Source: Saccharopolyspora gloriosae
GTDB taxonomy: Bacteria > Actinomycetota > Actinomycetes > Mycobacteriales > Pseudonocardiaceae
Length of the DNA stretch: 64,000 nt
Direction: 5' to 3'
Assembly: GCF_014203325.1 (NCBI RefSeq)
Contig: NZ_JACHIV010000001.1
Span: forward strand, 1,985,501-2,049,500
Part shown: piece by piece, positions 11,511 to 20,144 of the stretch
How positions within the stretch are numbered: position 1 is the stretch's first letter
Layout: the number at the start of each line of letters is the position of its first letter
Program-made: the position numbers and the translations under genes
The notes under the pieces: model-generated
Seen by the model: the letters and a program-made list of their open reading frames with translations, nothing else
The model's database searches: none
Told to the model about the DNA's origin: nothing

Positions 11511-13349
11511 ATGTCGTACCTGCCCGAGCTGGCGGCGTTGCCCGCCGGGGCGCGGGTCGTCATCCGGCTGCCCAACGGTCCTGAGCTCGCGTCCGCGCTG
11601 CTGGCCTGCTTCGACCGCGAGCTCGTCGCGGTCCCGCTGGCGCCGCGCGGAACCGACCCCGCCGAGATCGTGCGGCGGGTCCGGGCGAGCGCCGTGGTGG
11701 AGCAGGTCGGCGGCGAAGTGGAGGCGCGTGCCACGGGCCTCCCCCTGGAGCACCCGGACGCGGCGGGCCTGGCGTTCATCATGTTCACCTCCGGTTCCAC
11801 CGGGAGACCGAAAGGCGTCCGGCTCAGCCGTCGCGCGGTGCTCGGCAACGCCGCGAAAACCGCCGTGCTGCACGGGATCTCACCGGACCGCCCACACGGG
11901 ACATGCCTGCCGCTGTACCACTGCAACGCGCTGGTGATGTCGCTGCTCGGCACGCACCAGACCGGGGCGCCGCTGGTGCTGCACTCGCGGTTCGACCCGG
12001 CCGGGTACTTCGCCGCGCTCGCCGCGGGCGGAGCGCGCACCGCGTCGATCGTCCCGGCGCTGCTCGCGGACCTGCTCGACGCCGCACCCGACTGGCCCCC
12101 GGAACTCGACTACCTCATCACCGCCGCCGCACCGCTGACCGGCGACCTCGTTCGCCGCTTCCACCGGACCTACGGCCCACGGCTGCGGCAAGGCTACGGG
12201 CTCACCGAAGCCGTCAACTTCAGCTTCACCACGCCCCTGCTGGACGCGGCCGGATTCTCCGCGCAATACCTGGACCGGTTCCCGCCGGTCGGGCAAGCCC
12301 TGCCGGACACGGAACTGCGGCTGGAATCCGGCGAAGTGCAGATCCGCACCCCCGACCTGATGGACGGCTACTGGGAAGACCCGGCCGCCACCGCCGAAGC
12401 CGTCACCGACGACGGCTGGCTGCGCACCGGCGACCTCGGCGAACTGCGCGACGGGCTGCTCGTGCTGCACGGGCGCACCAAGGAACGGATCAACCGGGGC
12501 GGCGAGAAGCACTACCCGCTGGAAGTCGAACGCGGCTGGCGCGCCGACGGCCTCACCGGGCGCTTCGCCGCCGTCGGCGTCGCCGAACCCGCGCTGGGCC
12601 AAGAGATCGGCCTCGTCACCGACGACGCGGAAGTGGGCGCCGTCCAAGACCTCTGCGAACGGACCGCGCTGCGCCCCGCGGCGCTGCGGTTCGGCGGATA
12701 CCGCGCCACCGCCACCGGAAAGCCGCAGCGATCCAAGATGGGAGCCACGCTCGCCGCCCGGCGGCTCGCCCCCGGGCGCTACGAACGGCTGCTGCAGCAC
12801 GCCGCCGTCGCCGCCCGCCGGATGCACGCCGCCGCGCCCGGAACCGACGAGCTCGCCGCACTCGCCGCGCTCGCCCCGCCGACCGCGACGGCCGAAGACG
12901 ACGTGGCGTTCGCCGCCGTCGACTTCGTCCGCGAGCACTGGACGAGCCCCGACAGCGCCGAACTGGCAGCGGCGAAATCCGTGTGGCGCGCCAAGCTCGC
13001 CGCCGCCTGGCCGCTGTCGGCCCACGTCGAACTCGCCGCGGAAGTCGCCGCGGCCGAAGGCGCCCCCGCCGTGGCCGTCCCGTTCGGCGAAGAGACCACC
13101 ATCGAAGACGGGCGGCTGCTGGTGCTGCCGCACGCCACCGGAACCACCACCGGCCAAGTGCCCTGGGCGCTCGGTCCCGTGTGGACGTTCCTCACCGACG
13201 GCAGGACCGGCCACCGGGTGAACCGGTGGAGCAGGCTGCGCCGGCTCCGGCACGACGGACACGCCCTCGTCGGCTGCTCCGTGCTGCGCGCCGGACGGCA
13301 CGACCTCGGCGGCGTCATCTGGGCCCGCCCGACCCAGCAGGAGGAATGA
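11511..13349 (+). CDS. Adenylate-forming (acyl-CoA synthetase/AMP-ligase) protein with unusual C-terminal extension
   Basis: 612 residues. The central ANL-superfamily signature is clear: [11 protein letters not shown] near residues 88-98, YGLTEAVNF near 228, TGDLG near 309 and the A10-type lysine motif GKPQRSKM near 404-411. The part before the nucleotide-binding motif is about 100 residues shorter than in ordinary acyl-CoA synthetases. About 200 residues follow the ANL core that I do not recognise (Ala/Glu-rich, ending ARPTQQEE). There is no carrier domain. It should activate a carboxylic acid as an acyl-adenylate; the acceptor (CoA, a carrier protein or an amine) is not evident. ACGAGG lies about ten bases before the ATG. 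The stop region overlaps the cupin ribosome-binding site, so the two form an operon, possibly part of the NRPS cluster. Confidence 0.85.
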   Translation: MSYLPELAALPAGARVVIRLPNGPELASALLACFDRELVAVPLAPRGTDPAEIVRRVRASAVVEQVGGEVEARATGLPLEHPDAAGLAFIMFTSGSTGRPKGVRLSRRAVLGNAAKTAVLHGISPDRPHGTCLPLYHCNALVMSLLGTHQTGAPLVLHSRFDPAGYFAALAAGGARTASIVPALLADLLDAAPDWPPELDYLITAAAPLTGDLVRRFHRTYGPRLRQGYGLTEAVNFSFTTPLLDAAGFSAQYLDRFPPVGQALPDTELRLESGEVQIRTPDLMDGYWEDPAATAEAVTDDGWLRTGDLGELRDGLLVLHGRTKERINRGGEKHYPLEVERGWRADGLTGRFAAVGVAEPALGQEIGLVTDDAEVGAVQDLCERTALRPAALRFGGYRATATGKPQRSKMGATLAARRLAPGRYERLLQHAAVAARRMHAAAPGTDELAALAALAPPTATAEDDVAFAAVDFVREHWTSPDSAELAAAKSVWRAKLAAAWPLSAHVELAAEVAAAEGAPAVAVPFGEETTIEDGRLLVLPHATGTTTGQVPWALGPVWTFLTDGRTGHRVNRWSRLRRLRHDGHALVGCSVLRAGRHDLGGVIWARPTQQEE

Positions 13350-13351
13350 GC

Positions 13352-13906
13352 ATGGCACGGCGCGACGACCACCCCCTGGAGATCGCCACCTGGGCGAAGA
13401 ACTCCATCACCGACGACCACACCGACCTCCGCGTCGACCACGGCGGGCTCGACGTCCCGCTGCACGGCACCGTCTCGGCCACCGGACGCGAACTCGCCAC
13501 CAACGGCGAGATCGGCGCCGACCTCATCCGGTTACCCGCAGGCCAAGGATTCGTGCCCCACACCCACCCCGGCCACCACGTGCTCACCGTGGTCGCCGGA
13601 GTCGGCACCATCACCTACGGCGGCCGGATCCACGAAACGCAAGCAGGGCAGACCTTCCTCGTCGAAGGCTCCATCCCGCACGCGGTGGGAGCCATCACCG
13701 ACCACCTCATCGTCGCCGTCGGCGCCCCGCACAAGCGCATCGACTCCAGCGACCGCATGACCCCCGTGCCCTACGAGGAGATCATCGCCGACGACGGCGA
13801 CCTCACCTGCCTGCTGTGCGACAAGACCGCAGGCGCACCGCGCTACCTGCACTCCCTGGACTGTCCCCACTGCCCTTGTCGCGAGTGCGCTGGGTTGCCT
13901 GATTGA
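13352..13906 (+). CDS. Cupin-domain protein with Cys-rich C-terminus
   Basis: 184 residues. A single cupin barrel is indicated by VPHTHPGHHVLTVVAGVG and the later SIPHAVGAI segment, giving a cluster of histidines that could bind a metal. The C-terminus carries CLLC and, after about 17 residues, CPHCPCREC, which looks like a zinc- or cluster-binding knuckle and is not usual for simple cupins. I chose the ATG at 13352 because AGGAGG lies seven bases upstream; the ATG at 13346 would put that site almost against the start. It follows the adenylate-forming gene with no gap, so the two probably act in one pathway. The reaction is unknown. Confidence 0.82.
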   Translation: MARRDDHPLEIATWAKNSITDDHTDLRVDHGGLDVPLHGTVSATGRELATNGEIGADLIRLPAGQGFVPHTHPGHHVLTVVAGVGTITYGGRIHETQAGQTFLVEGSIPHAVGAITDHLIVAVGAPHKRIDSSDRMTPVPYEEIIADDGDLTCLLCDKTAGAPRYLHSLDCPHCPCRECAGLPD

Positions 13907-13929
13907 GCGGTCGTTTCGGGTGTGTGGTC

Positions 13930-14036
13930 GGGTGGCGGAACCTCAGTGCCTTCCTCGCTGCGGGATCTTTTTCCCTAGTGGCTCCGCCACGAGGGAAAAA
14001 GCTGTCCTCGCGAGGAAGGCACTGAGAACCCGTGGG
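13930..14036 (+). repeat. Dispersed palindromic element, copy 2 (core)
   Basis: Same core as copy 1. The outer arms are CTCAGTGCCTTCCTCGC (13942-13958) and its perfect complement at 14010-14026. The inner near-palindrome reads CCCTAGTGGC where most copies read CCCGAGTGGC. It starts 24 bases after the cupin stop, in the gene's orientation, and continues into the alternative tail described in the next feature. Confidence 0.9.
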
Positions 14037-14200
14037 GGTCGGCTTTTCGACGTGGGCTATTCGCTGCGCGAATACAGGCACGGCCTTCGGCCGCCAGGCA
14101 GGCTTGCTTCGCCGCCCAGAGCACGGCTTCGCCGCGAGGCAGGCTGGGGTCGCAGTTCTAACGATGGTTTTGCCGTGAGGCAGGTTTGCTTCCCTCGGCA
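14037..14200 (+). repeat. Alternative tail of palindromic element (small-hairpin type)
   Basis: This replaces the CAGCGGC-TTC-GCCGCTG tail of the 159-bp form. It begins near GGTCGGCTTTTCGACGTGGG, contains the small palindrome TATTCGC-TGC-GCGAATA, then a run of short hairpins of the types GGCC-TTC-GGCC and GGC-TTC-GCC separated by GCAGGC-like spacers. The same tail follows copy 6 near 62 kb. Together with copy 2 it fills the gap between the converging cupin and GGCT-like genes; no gene is seen here. Confidence 0.75.
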
Positions 14201-14218
14201 ACAGCTGACCGGCGCGCC

Positions 14219-14851
14219 TCACGTCGTGAGGGCTGCGATCTCCGCTGTGCTCCACCGGCCCCGTGCGCCGGGCAGTGCCGCGAGGTACCGGGCCGCTGTG
14301 GCGGTGTCCCAGGCCTGGCCTGCGCGCAAGCCGCCGAGCAGCATCCGCAGGTACGCGGCCGACGGCGCCACCAGCGGCACGTCCGCGCTCGACCAGGGCG
14401 CGGTGAACGTCAGCACCGGGAGCCCGTCGAGGTCGCCCACGCGCAGCACGGTCTCGTAGCGCCCCGGACCGAGCACGTCCCGCCCGGAGCGCAAGACCTC
14501 CCGCAGGTCGAGATCGGTGCCCGGGTCGCGGTACATCTCCTGCACGACGACGTCGGCGAACTGGCCGGGCGTCACCAGGTACGCGCGCAACGCGGCCGAA
14601 CCGTCCAGCGCAGGATCGAGGAACGCGCGGCCACCGCCCCACACCGGTGACTCCGTCGCGAAGTACACGCCACCCGCGACGCGGAACCCCGCGGTGCGCC
14701 GCGGCGGGCGAGGATCGCGGCAGCCGGGGCAGGCACGGTGCCCGCCGGGCGGGACGCCGCCTTCGAGGTAGCAGCGGAACCGGTCGGCGTGCATGTTCGA
14801 GCCGTAGCTCGCGTACCAGACCAGATCGTGTTCGGACTGATCGAGCGACAT
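14219..14851 (-). CDS. Gamma-glutamylcyclotransferase-like protein
   Basis: 210 residues starting MSLDQSEHD. The N-terminal YASYGSNM motif is the hallmark of the GGCT/BtrG-like fold, in which this loop binds the gamma-glutamyl group. Further along, AGGVYFATES and YLVTPGQFADVV fit the same fold. The protein is longer than minimal GGCT proteins and has CPGCRDPRPPRR between the YGSN loop and the next strand. I chose the ATG at 14851; longer readings of the frame run through the divergent PPOX-type gene. The substrate cannot be read from the sequence. The gene faces copy 2 of the repeat at its 3' end. Confidence 0.75.
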   Translation of the reverse strand: MSLDQSEHDLVWYASYGSNMHADRFRCYLEGGVPPGGHRACPGCRDPRPPRRTAGFRVAGGVYFATESPVWGGGRAFLDPALDGSAALRAYLVTPGQFADVVVQEMYRDPGTDLDLREVLRSGRDVLGPGRYETVLRVGDLDGLPVLTFTAPWSSADVPLVAPSAAYLRMLLGGLRAGQAWDTATAARYLAALPGARGRWSTAEIAALTT

Positions 14852-14932
14852 CCCGCCATGATCGCGCACTCGGCCCCGCCGCACGTGCGACGATCGCCGC
14901 TGAATCGAATCCACCCGCGAGGAGGCGGCGCC

Positions 14933-15328
14933 ATGGAACTGCCCGAAGGCCTGCTGGACCTGCTCTGCAAGCCGAGCCCGTGCTTCGTCGCCACCGCGAT
15001 GCCCGACGGCGCGCCGCAGCTCACCCAGACCTGGTGCGACACCGACGGCGACCACGTCCTGATCAACACGGTGGAAGGCGCGCAGAAGGTGCGCAACCTC
15101 CGCCGCGACCCGCGAGTCGCCGTGAACGTCACCGACCCGGAGAGCTCCGCCCGCTACTACGCGCTGCGCGGCCGGACCGTGGACATCCGCCACGACGGCG
15201 CCGTGGAGCACATCCACGAGCTCTCGCACCGCTACCTGGGCATGCCGTACCCGTGGTTCGGCGGCGAACGCGAAGAAGACCGGCTACTGGTCCGAATCCG
15301 AGTCGACAGCCTCAGTTTTGTGGGGTGA
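14933..15328 (+). CDS. PPOX-class (pyridoxamine 5'-phosphate oxidase fold) protein, probably F420-dependent
   Basis: 131 residues, the usual length for the small split-barrel flavin or deazaflavin-binding family. The order CFVATAMPDGAPQLTQTW, then VLINTVEGAQKVRNLRRDPRVAV, then YYALRGRTVDI is typical of actinobacterial PPOX-class F420-dependent proteins. Such proteins reduce or oxidise small molecules with F420 or FMN; the substrate is unknown. GAGGAGG lies about nine bases before the ATG. It diverges from the GGCT-like gene across about 80 bp, which must hold both promoters, and copy 3 of the palindromic element follows 26 bases after its stop. Confidence 0.8.
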   Translation: MELPEGLLDLLCKPSPCFVATAMPDGAPQLTQTWCDTDGDHVLINTVEGAQKVRNLRRDPRVAVNVTDPESSARYYALRGRTVDIRHDGAVEHIHELSHRYLGMPYPWFGGEREEDRLLVRIRVDSLSFVG

Positions 15329-15354
15329 GTCGGGGTCGTTCTGCGTTGGTGGTC

Positions 15355-15513
15355 GGGTGGCGGAACCTCAGTCGGTCTCTCGCTGCGGGATGTTTTTCCC
15401 GAGTGGCTCCGCCACGAGGGAAAAAGCCGTCCTAGCGAGAGACCGACTGAGAACCCGCGGGTGGTCCATTCGCGTGCGTGGTCACCGCTCAGCGGCTTCG
15501 CCGCTGACAGGAC
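15355..15513 (+). repeat. Dispersed palindromic element, copy 3 (159-bp form)
   Basis: Outer arms CTCAGTCGGTCTCTCGC (15367-15383) and its perfect complement at 15435-15451. The inner T5...A5 palindrome and the CAGCGGC-TTC-GCCGCTG tail ending GACAGGAC are present. It follows the PPOX-type gene in the same orientation and lies between two converging genes. It is exactly as long as copies 1, 4 and 5. Confidence 0.9.
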
Positions 15514-15571
15514 ACTGCTGAAAAGCCGCTCTGCGAGCGGGTTTTCCGGTGTGGGGCTGTGGGTTGAGTGA

Positions 15572-16933
15572 TCACGGGGTGCTGGTGGCGGGTTCGGGGG
15601 TCGGGATGTCGTGGGTTTCCGGGGGTGGGCGGCGGAACAGGTCGGTGCGGTAGGCGAGGTAGGCGGTGCCGAGGACCAGCCAGCTGAGACCGAGCGTCAG
15701 CGCCGCCGGGTCCAGGTTCACCAGCAGCCACAGGTCGATCAGCGCTCCGATGCCGGGCAGCAGCACGTGCGACCACCACGGCAGCCGCCTTCCTCCCTTG
15801 CGCTCGCGCAGGAACAGGCCGATCACGCTCAGGTTGACCGCGGTGAACGCGACGAACGCGCCGAAGTTGATGAACGACGTGGACGTTGAGACGTCGAGGA
15901 ACATCGCGACGAGCCCGATCGCGCCGGTGAGCGCGAGGTTCACGGCGGGAGTGCGGAACCTCGGGTGCACCCGGCCGAACAGCCTGCGCGGCAGCACGTC
16001 GTCGCGGCCCATCGCGAACAGCAACCGCGCCGCCCCGGCCTGCGCGGCCAGGCCCGAGGCGAACTGCGCGACGACCAGGCCCGCCAGCAGCAGCGCCGCG
16101 ACGGCGTCCCCGGCGATGGTGCGCGCGATCTCGAAGACCGCCGAATCCGGTGCGGCGAAAGCGGATCCGGGGTGCGCCAGCTGCGTCGAGTAGGCGACGA
16201 CCACGAAGATGCCGCCGCCGATGAGCGTGATGAGCAGGATCGCGCGCGGCATCGTCCGGCGCGGATCCACCGTCTCCTCGGTGAGCGTGGTGACCGCGTC
16301 GAACCCGAGGAACGAGTACGCCGCCAGCGCCGCCCCGGCCGACACGCCCGCGGCGGTGGTGGCCGGGTTCAGGAACGGCTCGCCGCTCAGCAGCGCCCCG
16401 GCCCCGCCGAGCTCGAACACGTGGCGCAACGACAGCAGCACGAAGATCGCGATGACGAGCACCTGGAAGGCCATCAGCGCGTAGTTCGCCTTGTCCGCGA
16501 CCTTGATCCCGAGCACGTTCAAGCAGGTGGTGGCCGCGATGAACGCCACGATCCACATCCAGAACGGCACCGCGGGGAACTGCGCCTGCAGGTAGGTGCC
16601 GCCGAGCAGCCAGATCACCATCGGCAGGAAGAAGTAGTCCAGCAGCACCGCCCAGCCCACGAGGAACCCGGCGCGGGAATCCAAGGTGCGGCGCGCGTAG
16701 GTGTAGGCGGAACCGGCGACGGGGTGCGCGGCGGCCATCTTCCCGTAGCTGTGCGCGGTGAACAGCATCGCCACCATCGCCAGCAGGTAGGCCGTCGGCA
16801 CCGAGCCGCTGGTCTCCTCCGCGACGACGCCGAAGGTGCCGAGCACGATCATCGGCGCCATGTAGGCCACGCCGAACAGGACTACCGACCGCAGCCGGAG
16901 CGACCGGTGCAGGGCGGGGGCGGATTCGGGCAT
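15572..16933 (-). CDS. APC-family amino acid/polyamine permease
   Basis: 453 residues with about 12 hydrophobic segments and a short cytoplasmic N-terminus (MPESAPALHRSLRLRS). GVAYMAPMIVLGTFGVVAEETSG in the first membrane segment and the later SFLGFDAVTTLTEETVDPRRTMPRAI are characteristic of APC-superfamily transporters (PuuP and related uptake systems). It would import an amino acid, polyamine or similar amine. AGGAG lies about seven bases before the ATG. Eight bases separate it from the upstream nitrilase-type hydrolase, so the two form an operon, suggesting the transported compound is an amide or carbamoyl amine. The divergent GntR regulator probably controls both. Confidence 0.88.
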   Translation of the reverse strand: MPESAPALHRSLRLRSVVLFGVAYMAPMIVLGTFGVVAEETSGSVPTAYLLAMVAMLFTAHSYGKMAAAHPVAGSAYTYARRTLDSRAGFLVGWAVLLDYFFLPMVIWLLGGTYLQAQFPAVPFWMWIVAFIAATTCLNVLGIKVADKANYALMAFQVLVIAIFVLLSLRHVFELGGAGALLSGEPFLNPATTAAGVSAGAALAAYSFLGFDAVTTLTEETVDPRRTMPRAILLITLIGGGIFVVVAYSTQLAHPGSAFAAPDSAVFEIARTIAGDAVAALLLAGLVVAQFASGLAAQAGAARLLFAMGRDDVLPRRLFGRVHPRFRTPAVNLALTGAIGLVAMFLDVSTSTSFINFGAFVAFTAVNLSVIGLFLRERKGGRRLPWWSHVLLPGIGALIDLWLLVNLDPAALTLGLSWLVLGTAYLAYRTDLFRRPPPETHDIPTPEPATSTP

Positions 16934-16941
16934 CGGGGCTC

Positions 16942-17817
16942 CTAGCTGTTCGCCGGGCCGGCGGGACGCCAGCGGCGCGGATCGAGGTGGCCGTCGTAGA
17001 GCGGAAGTGCGATCGGGACGTCGGAATCGGTGAACTGGTCCCACATCCGGTTGAGCCCGGCGGTGCCGTCGGCGCGCACCCGCCGCACCTCGTCGAGGTC
17101 GACGGTGGCGGCGAGCGTCGCGGCGGCGGGGCCCTCCGCCCGCGCGAGCACGTGGCCTTCGGGGCCGACGAGCAGGCTGTCGCCGGTGCCGACCGGTCCG
17201 GCGACGTTCGCGCTGGCCACGAAGACCTGGTTGGTGATCGCGTGCGCGCGGGCCAGCACGAGTTCCTGCTCCCGGTCGGCGGTCGTGGTTTGCACCGGGT
17301 TGAGGACGAGTTCGGCGCCCAGCCACGCCAGGTGCCGCGCCACTTCGGGGAACCAGGCGTCGTAGCAGATGCTGAACCCGAGCCGGCCGAAACCGGGCGC
17401 GTCGAACACGACGAACCGGTCGCCGGGGTCGTAGGGCTCGTAGGGCCGCCACGGGAAGACCTTGCGGTACCAGGAGATCAGCTCGCCGCGCGGCGAGAAC
17501 GCCAGTGCCGTGTTGAACAGCTCGCCCCGGTCGCCGCGTTCGCAGACGCTGCCCGGGACCAGCCAGATCCCGAGGTCACCGGCGAGTTCGGCGAGCCGCC
17601 GGGTGCGTTCGCCGTGCAGCGGTTCGGCGGCCGCCGCCAGCTCGGCGTCGCGGTCCGGCCCGGTGGCTCCGCACAGGTGCAGCTCCGGGTACAGCACCAG
17701 TCGCGTTCCGGGGTGCTCGGCCAGCAGGTCCCGCACCTGAGCGGCGAACTCGTCGGGCGCAGCGGTCGCGGCCAGCGGCGGTTGCTGCGCCAGCGCGAGC
17801 GGCATCGGTCGGGACAT
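16942..17817 (-). CDS. Carbon-nitrogen hydrolase (nitrilase superfamily)
   Basis: 291 residues from MSRPMPLAL. The Glu-Lys-Cys triad is visible: Glu in LVLYPELHLCG, Lys in SWYRKVFPW and Cys in FSICYDAWFPE. Members hydrolyse amides, N-carbamoyl compounds or nitriles. The substrate is not evident. The ATG at 17817 was chosen over a longer frame reaching 17907, which would run across the promoter region shared with the GntR gene; 17805 is another possible start. It is the first gene of a two-gene operon with the permease, so the pair likely takes up and hydrolyses one class of compound. Confidence 0.87.
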   Translation of the reverse strand: MSRPMPLALAQQPPLAATAAPDEFAAQVRDLLAEHPGTRLVLYPELHLCGATGPDRDAELAAAAEPLHGERTRRLAELAGDLGIWLVPGSVCERGDRGELFNTALAFSPRGELISWYRKVFPWRPYEPYDPGDRFVVFDAPGFGRLGFSICYDAWFPEVARHLAWLGAELVLNPVQTTTADREQELVLARAHAITNQVFVASANVAGPVGTGDSLLVGPEGHVLARAEGPAAATLAATVDLDEVRRVRADGTAGLNRMWDQFTDSDVPIALPLYDGHLDPRRWRPAGPANS

Positions 17818-17958
17818 CGGTTCTCGCTTCCTCGCGATGGCCGGGTGGCGCCGGGGCGGCGCCGACTGCGATGCGAAGAAAATAGGGCAGAGCGACCGCG
17901 GAAACAAGAGTGCTCATTTTGACCAGTTTGCGCCTGACGTGCCGTTATGGTGGTTCCC
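17818..17958. promoter_or_regulatory. Divergent promoter region between hydrolase and GntR genes
   Basis: This 141-bp gap separates two genes read away from each other and is locally AT-richer (GAAGAAAATAGGG near 17876 and CTCATTTTGACC near 17913). It must hold both promoters and probably the GntR operator; I cannot pick the operator with confidence. Confidence 0.45.
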
Positions 17959-18702
17959 ATGGCAAGCGAACACTCCGGCGAGCCCACCGGGGCCGCGCTG
18001 TCGTCGGCCGCGCTCTCCGGCATCCGGCGGCTGTCCGCGGTCGACACGGTGCGCGCCCGCATCTCCCTCGCGGTCGACCTGGGTCTGCTCGAACCGGGGG
18101 AGTGGCTGCCGGGCAACGCGCCGATCGCCGCCGCGCTCGACGTCTCCGAGATCACGGTGCGCCGGGCGCTGGTCGCGCTGTGCCACGACGGCGTGCTGGA
18201 ACGCCGCCGAGGCCGGGGCGGCGGGACCCGCGTGGTGGCCGAGCCGGCGCGCAGCGCGGTCCGGGAGACCGACGCCTACCGCGCGGCGGCCGAGGAGGTG
18301 CACCGGCTCATCGACCGGCGCCTGGTCCTGGAGTGCGGCATCGCGCACCTGGCCGCCCGCGCCGCCGGCGAGCAGCCGCTGGCGGAGCTGGAGCGGCTGA
18401 CCGCGCTCATGGACCGGGCCGCGGACTGGGCGGAGTTCCACCGGCTCGACGAGGAATTCCACCGCGCCGTCGCCGCCGCGACGGGGATCGACACCGGCGA
18501 CTACGACCTGGTGCTGCGCGACCTCTACCGCTACTACCTGCCGTACCCGGTGGACTACCTGCGCGGCTCGAACCGGGAGCACCACGAGCTCGTCGCCGCG
18601 CTGCGCACCCGCGACGCCGCCACCGCGGCCGACGTCGCCCACCGCCACGTCACGACCCTGCACGGGGCGATGTTCGTCGGGTTGGAGGCGCCGCCGGGTT
18701 GA
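17959..18702 (+). CDS. GntR/FadR-type transcriptional regulator
   Basis: 247 residues. The N-terminal winged helix carries the GntR recognition pattern (WLPGNAPIAAALDVSEITVRRALVAL) and the C-terminal part is an all-helical FCD-like domain with histidines and acidic residues (EFHRLDEEFHRAV, HRHVTTLHG) that in the family bind a metal and a carboxylate effector. It is divergent from the hydrolase/permease operon, which it most likely regulates. The start is uncertain: ATG at 17959 or the ATG at 17947, neither with a strong ribosome-binding site. Confidence 0.85.
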   Translation: MASEHSGEPTGAALSSAALSGIRRLSAVDTVRARISLAVDLGLLEPGEWLPGNAPIAAALDVSEITVRRALVALCHDGVLERRRGRGGGTRVVAEPARSAVRETDAYRAAAEEVHRLIDRRLVLECGIAHLAARAAGEQPLAELERLTALMDRAADWAEFHRLDEEFHRAVAAATGIDTGDYDLVLRDLYRYYLPYPVDYLRGSNREHHELVAALRTRDAATAADVAHRHVTTLHGAMFVGLEAPPG

Positions 18703-18712
18703 GTGCGCCCGG

Positions 18713-19096
18713 TCAGTCCGGGCGGGCGTTGCGGGCGGCTTCGTTCGCCTTCGTCGTCGCGAACAACAGGTGCAGCACTTGCAGGGCGAGGCCCGCCAGG
18801 CCCGCCACGAGCGCGACCCAGGGCTCGACTCCCCACCAGATCTGCAGGACCAGCAGCACCGCCGTCAGCGCGGCGGCGGCGTACCCGGTGCGCGCCGCCG
18901 TCCGCAACGAGTCTCCGGCGGCGCGGTGGCCCGCCAGCCAGGCGGCGTCCGACGCCTTCGTTGCCTTCGTCCGGATGCCGAACAGGGGGTTGCGGCCCAT
19001 TTCCCCGCTCGCGGTCTTGTCCCGCACCACGTCCAGCACGAACGACACGATCACCAGGCTCACCGCGCACACCCCGGGCGCCACAGCATCTTCCAC
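18713..19096 (-). CDS. SdpI-family membrane protein
   Basis: 127 residues with three or four hydrophobic segments. The signature GRNPLFGIRTKATKASDAAW matches the SdpI/YhfL family, whose best-known member SdpI protects Bacillus from its own SDP toxin. The GTG at 19096 was chosen because GAGGGGG lies seven bases upstream; a longer frame to 19177 lacks this. It is on the same strand as the lanthipeptide operon and starts 108 bp after the ABC permease stop. It may be an extra self-protection protein of that cluster, or an unrelated neighbour. Confidence 0.72.
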   Translation of the reverse strand: MEDAVAPGVCAVSLVIVSFVLDVVRDKTASGEMGRNPLFGIRTKATKASDAAWLAGHRAAGDSLRTAARTGYAAAALTAVLLVLQIWWGVEPWVALVAGLAGLALQVLHLLFATTKANEAARNARPD

Positions 19097-19204
19097 AGCC
19101 GATCCCCCTCGTGCTCGGTGCCCGATCTCCCCAGAACGGACTCGCGCACTCGAACGGACCGCGGCTCCGGTCGTCAACCGGTCCGAGCACGTTCACCGGC
19201 CCGG

Positions 19205-20098
19205 TCAACCGGTTCTGGCGAAGCGACGGCCGATCACGACCAGCGCCAGCGCCGAGAACGCCAGCACCACGGCCATCTCCACGAGCGGCGGCACCGGCGT
19301 GCCTCCCCACTCGACCGGCGTGAAGATCAGCGTCGACTGCGGCGCGCCGAGCTGCCCGAGGATGGTGTGGCGCATCGCGTCCACCGCGTAGGTCAGCGGG
19401 TTCACCAGGGTCAGCGAAGCCATCCAACCGGGCATCGCGCTGATCGGGAACATCATGCCGGACAGGAAGACCAGCGGCGTGATCAGCACGGAGAGCACCG
19501 TGTTGAACGTCTGCACCCGTTTGATCAGCACCGCCACGGCGGCGGCGAGCACGGTCATCGACAGCGCGGCGATCGAGACCTCGACGACGAGCATCGCGAA
19601 CAGCGCGGGGTGGTACGGCACGCCGACCAGGCCCGCGGTGAGCAGCACGACGGCGCTCTGCGCGGTCGCCACCGTGGCGCCGCCCAGGCACTTGCCGAGC
19701 AGCAGCGTGCCGCGGAACACCGGCGCGGCCAGCATCTCCCGCATGAACCCGGTCTGGCGGTCCCACACGATCGACGCGCCGACGGAGATCGCCGGCGCCT
19801 GCGCGGCCATCACGAGCACACCGGGGAACAGGAACAGCATGTAGTCGCTCGCGGCCCGCGCGCCGCCGCCCGCGTCGGCGAACAACCGGGACAACCCGAC
19901 CCCGAGCACGTACAGGAACAGGAACGGCGGCAGCAGCGACACCGCCACTCTGGTGCGGTCCCGCAGGAAGTGCAGCACTTCGCGGCGCCACACCATGCTC
20001 CCGGCGCGCCATTCGTTCGCCAGCCGACCGCGCGGCTCGGTGTCCTGTTCGGACGGACGGGACGCGGGTGCGCGGCGGGGTGGTGCGGTGCGGGTCAA
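19205..20098 (-). CDS. cinH: ABC-2 type permease of lanthipeptide exporter (CinH-like)
   Basis: 297 residues with six hydrophobic segments after a polar N-terminus. FLYVLGVGLSRLF, SIVWDRQTGFMREMLAAPV and PLVFLSGMMFPISAMPGW are typical of DrrB/ABC-2 permeases. With the adjacent ATPase it forms a two-part exporter; it lacks a C39 peptidase domain, so it exports but does not cleave the leader. I chose a TTG start at 20098 because GAGGAG sits seven bases upstream; a GTG at 20161 in the same frame would overlap the ATPase gene. Position and order match cinH in the cinnamycin cluster. Confidence 0.88.
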   Translation of the reverse strand: MTRTAPPRRAPASRPSEQDTEPRGRLANEWRAGSMVWRREVLHFLRDRTRVAVSLLPPFLFLYVLGVGLSRLFADAGGGARAASDYMLFLFPGVLVMAAQAPAISVGASIVWDRQTGFMREMLAAPVFRGTLLLGKCLGGATVATAQSAVVLLTAGLVGVPYHPALFAMLVVEVSIAALSMTVLAAAVAVLIKRVQTFNTVLSVLITPLVFLSGMMFPISAMPGWMASLTLVNPLTYAVDAMRHTILGQLGAPQSTLIFTPVEWGGTPVPPLVEMAVVLAFSALALVVIGRRFARTG

Positions 20099-20144
20099 CG
20101 CGAACTCCTCGGGTCGCCGTGGACGGATTCCGGTGGTGCGGCGC

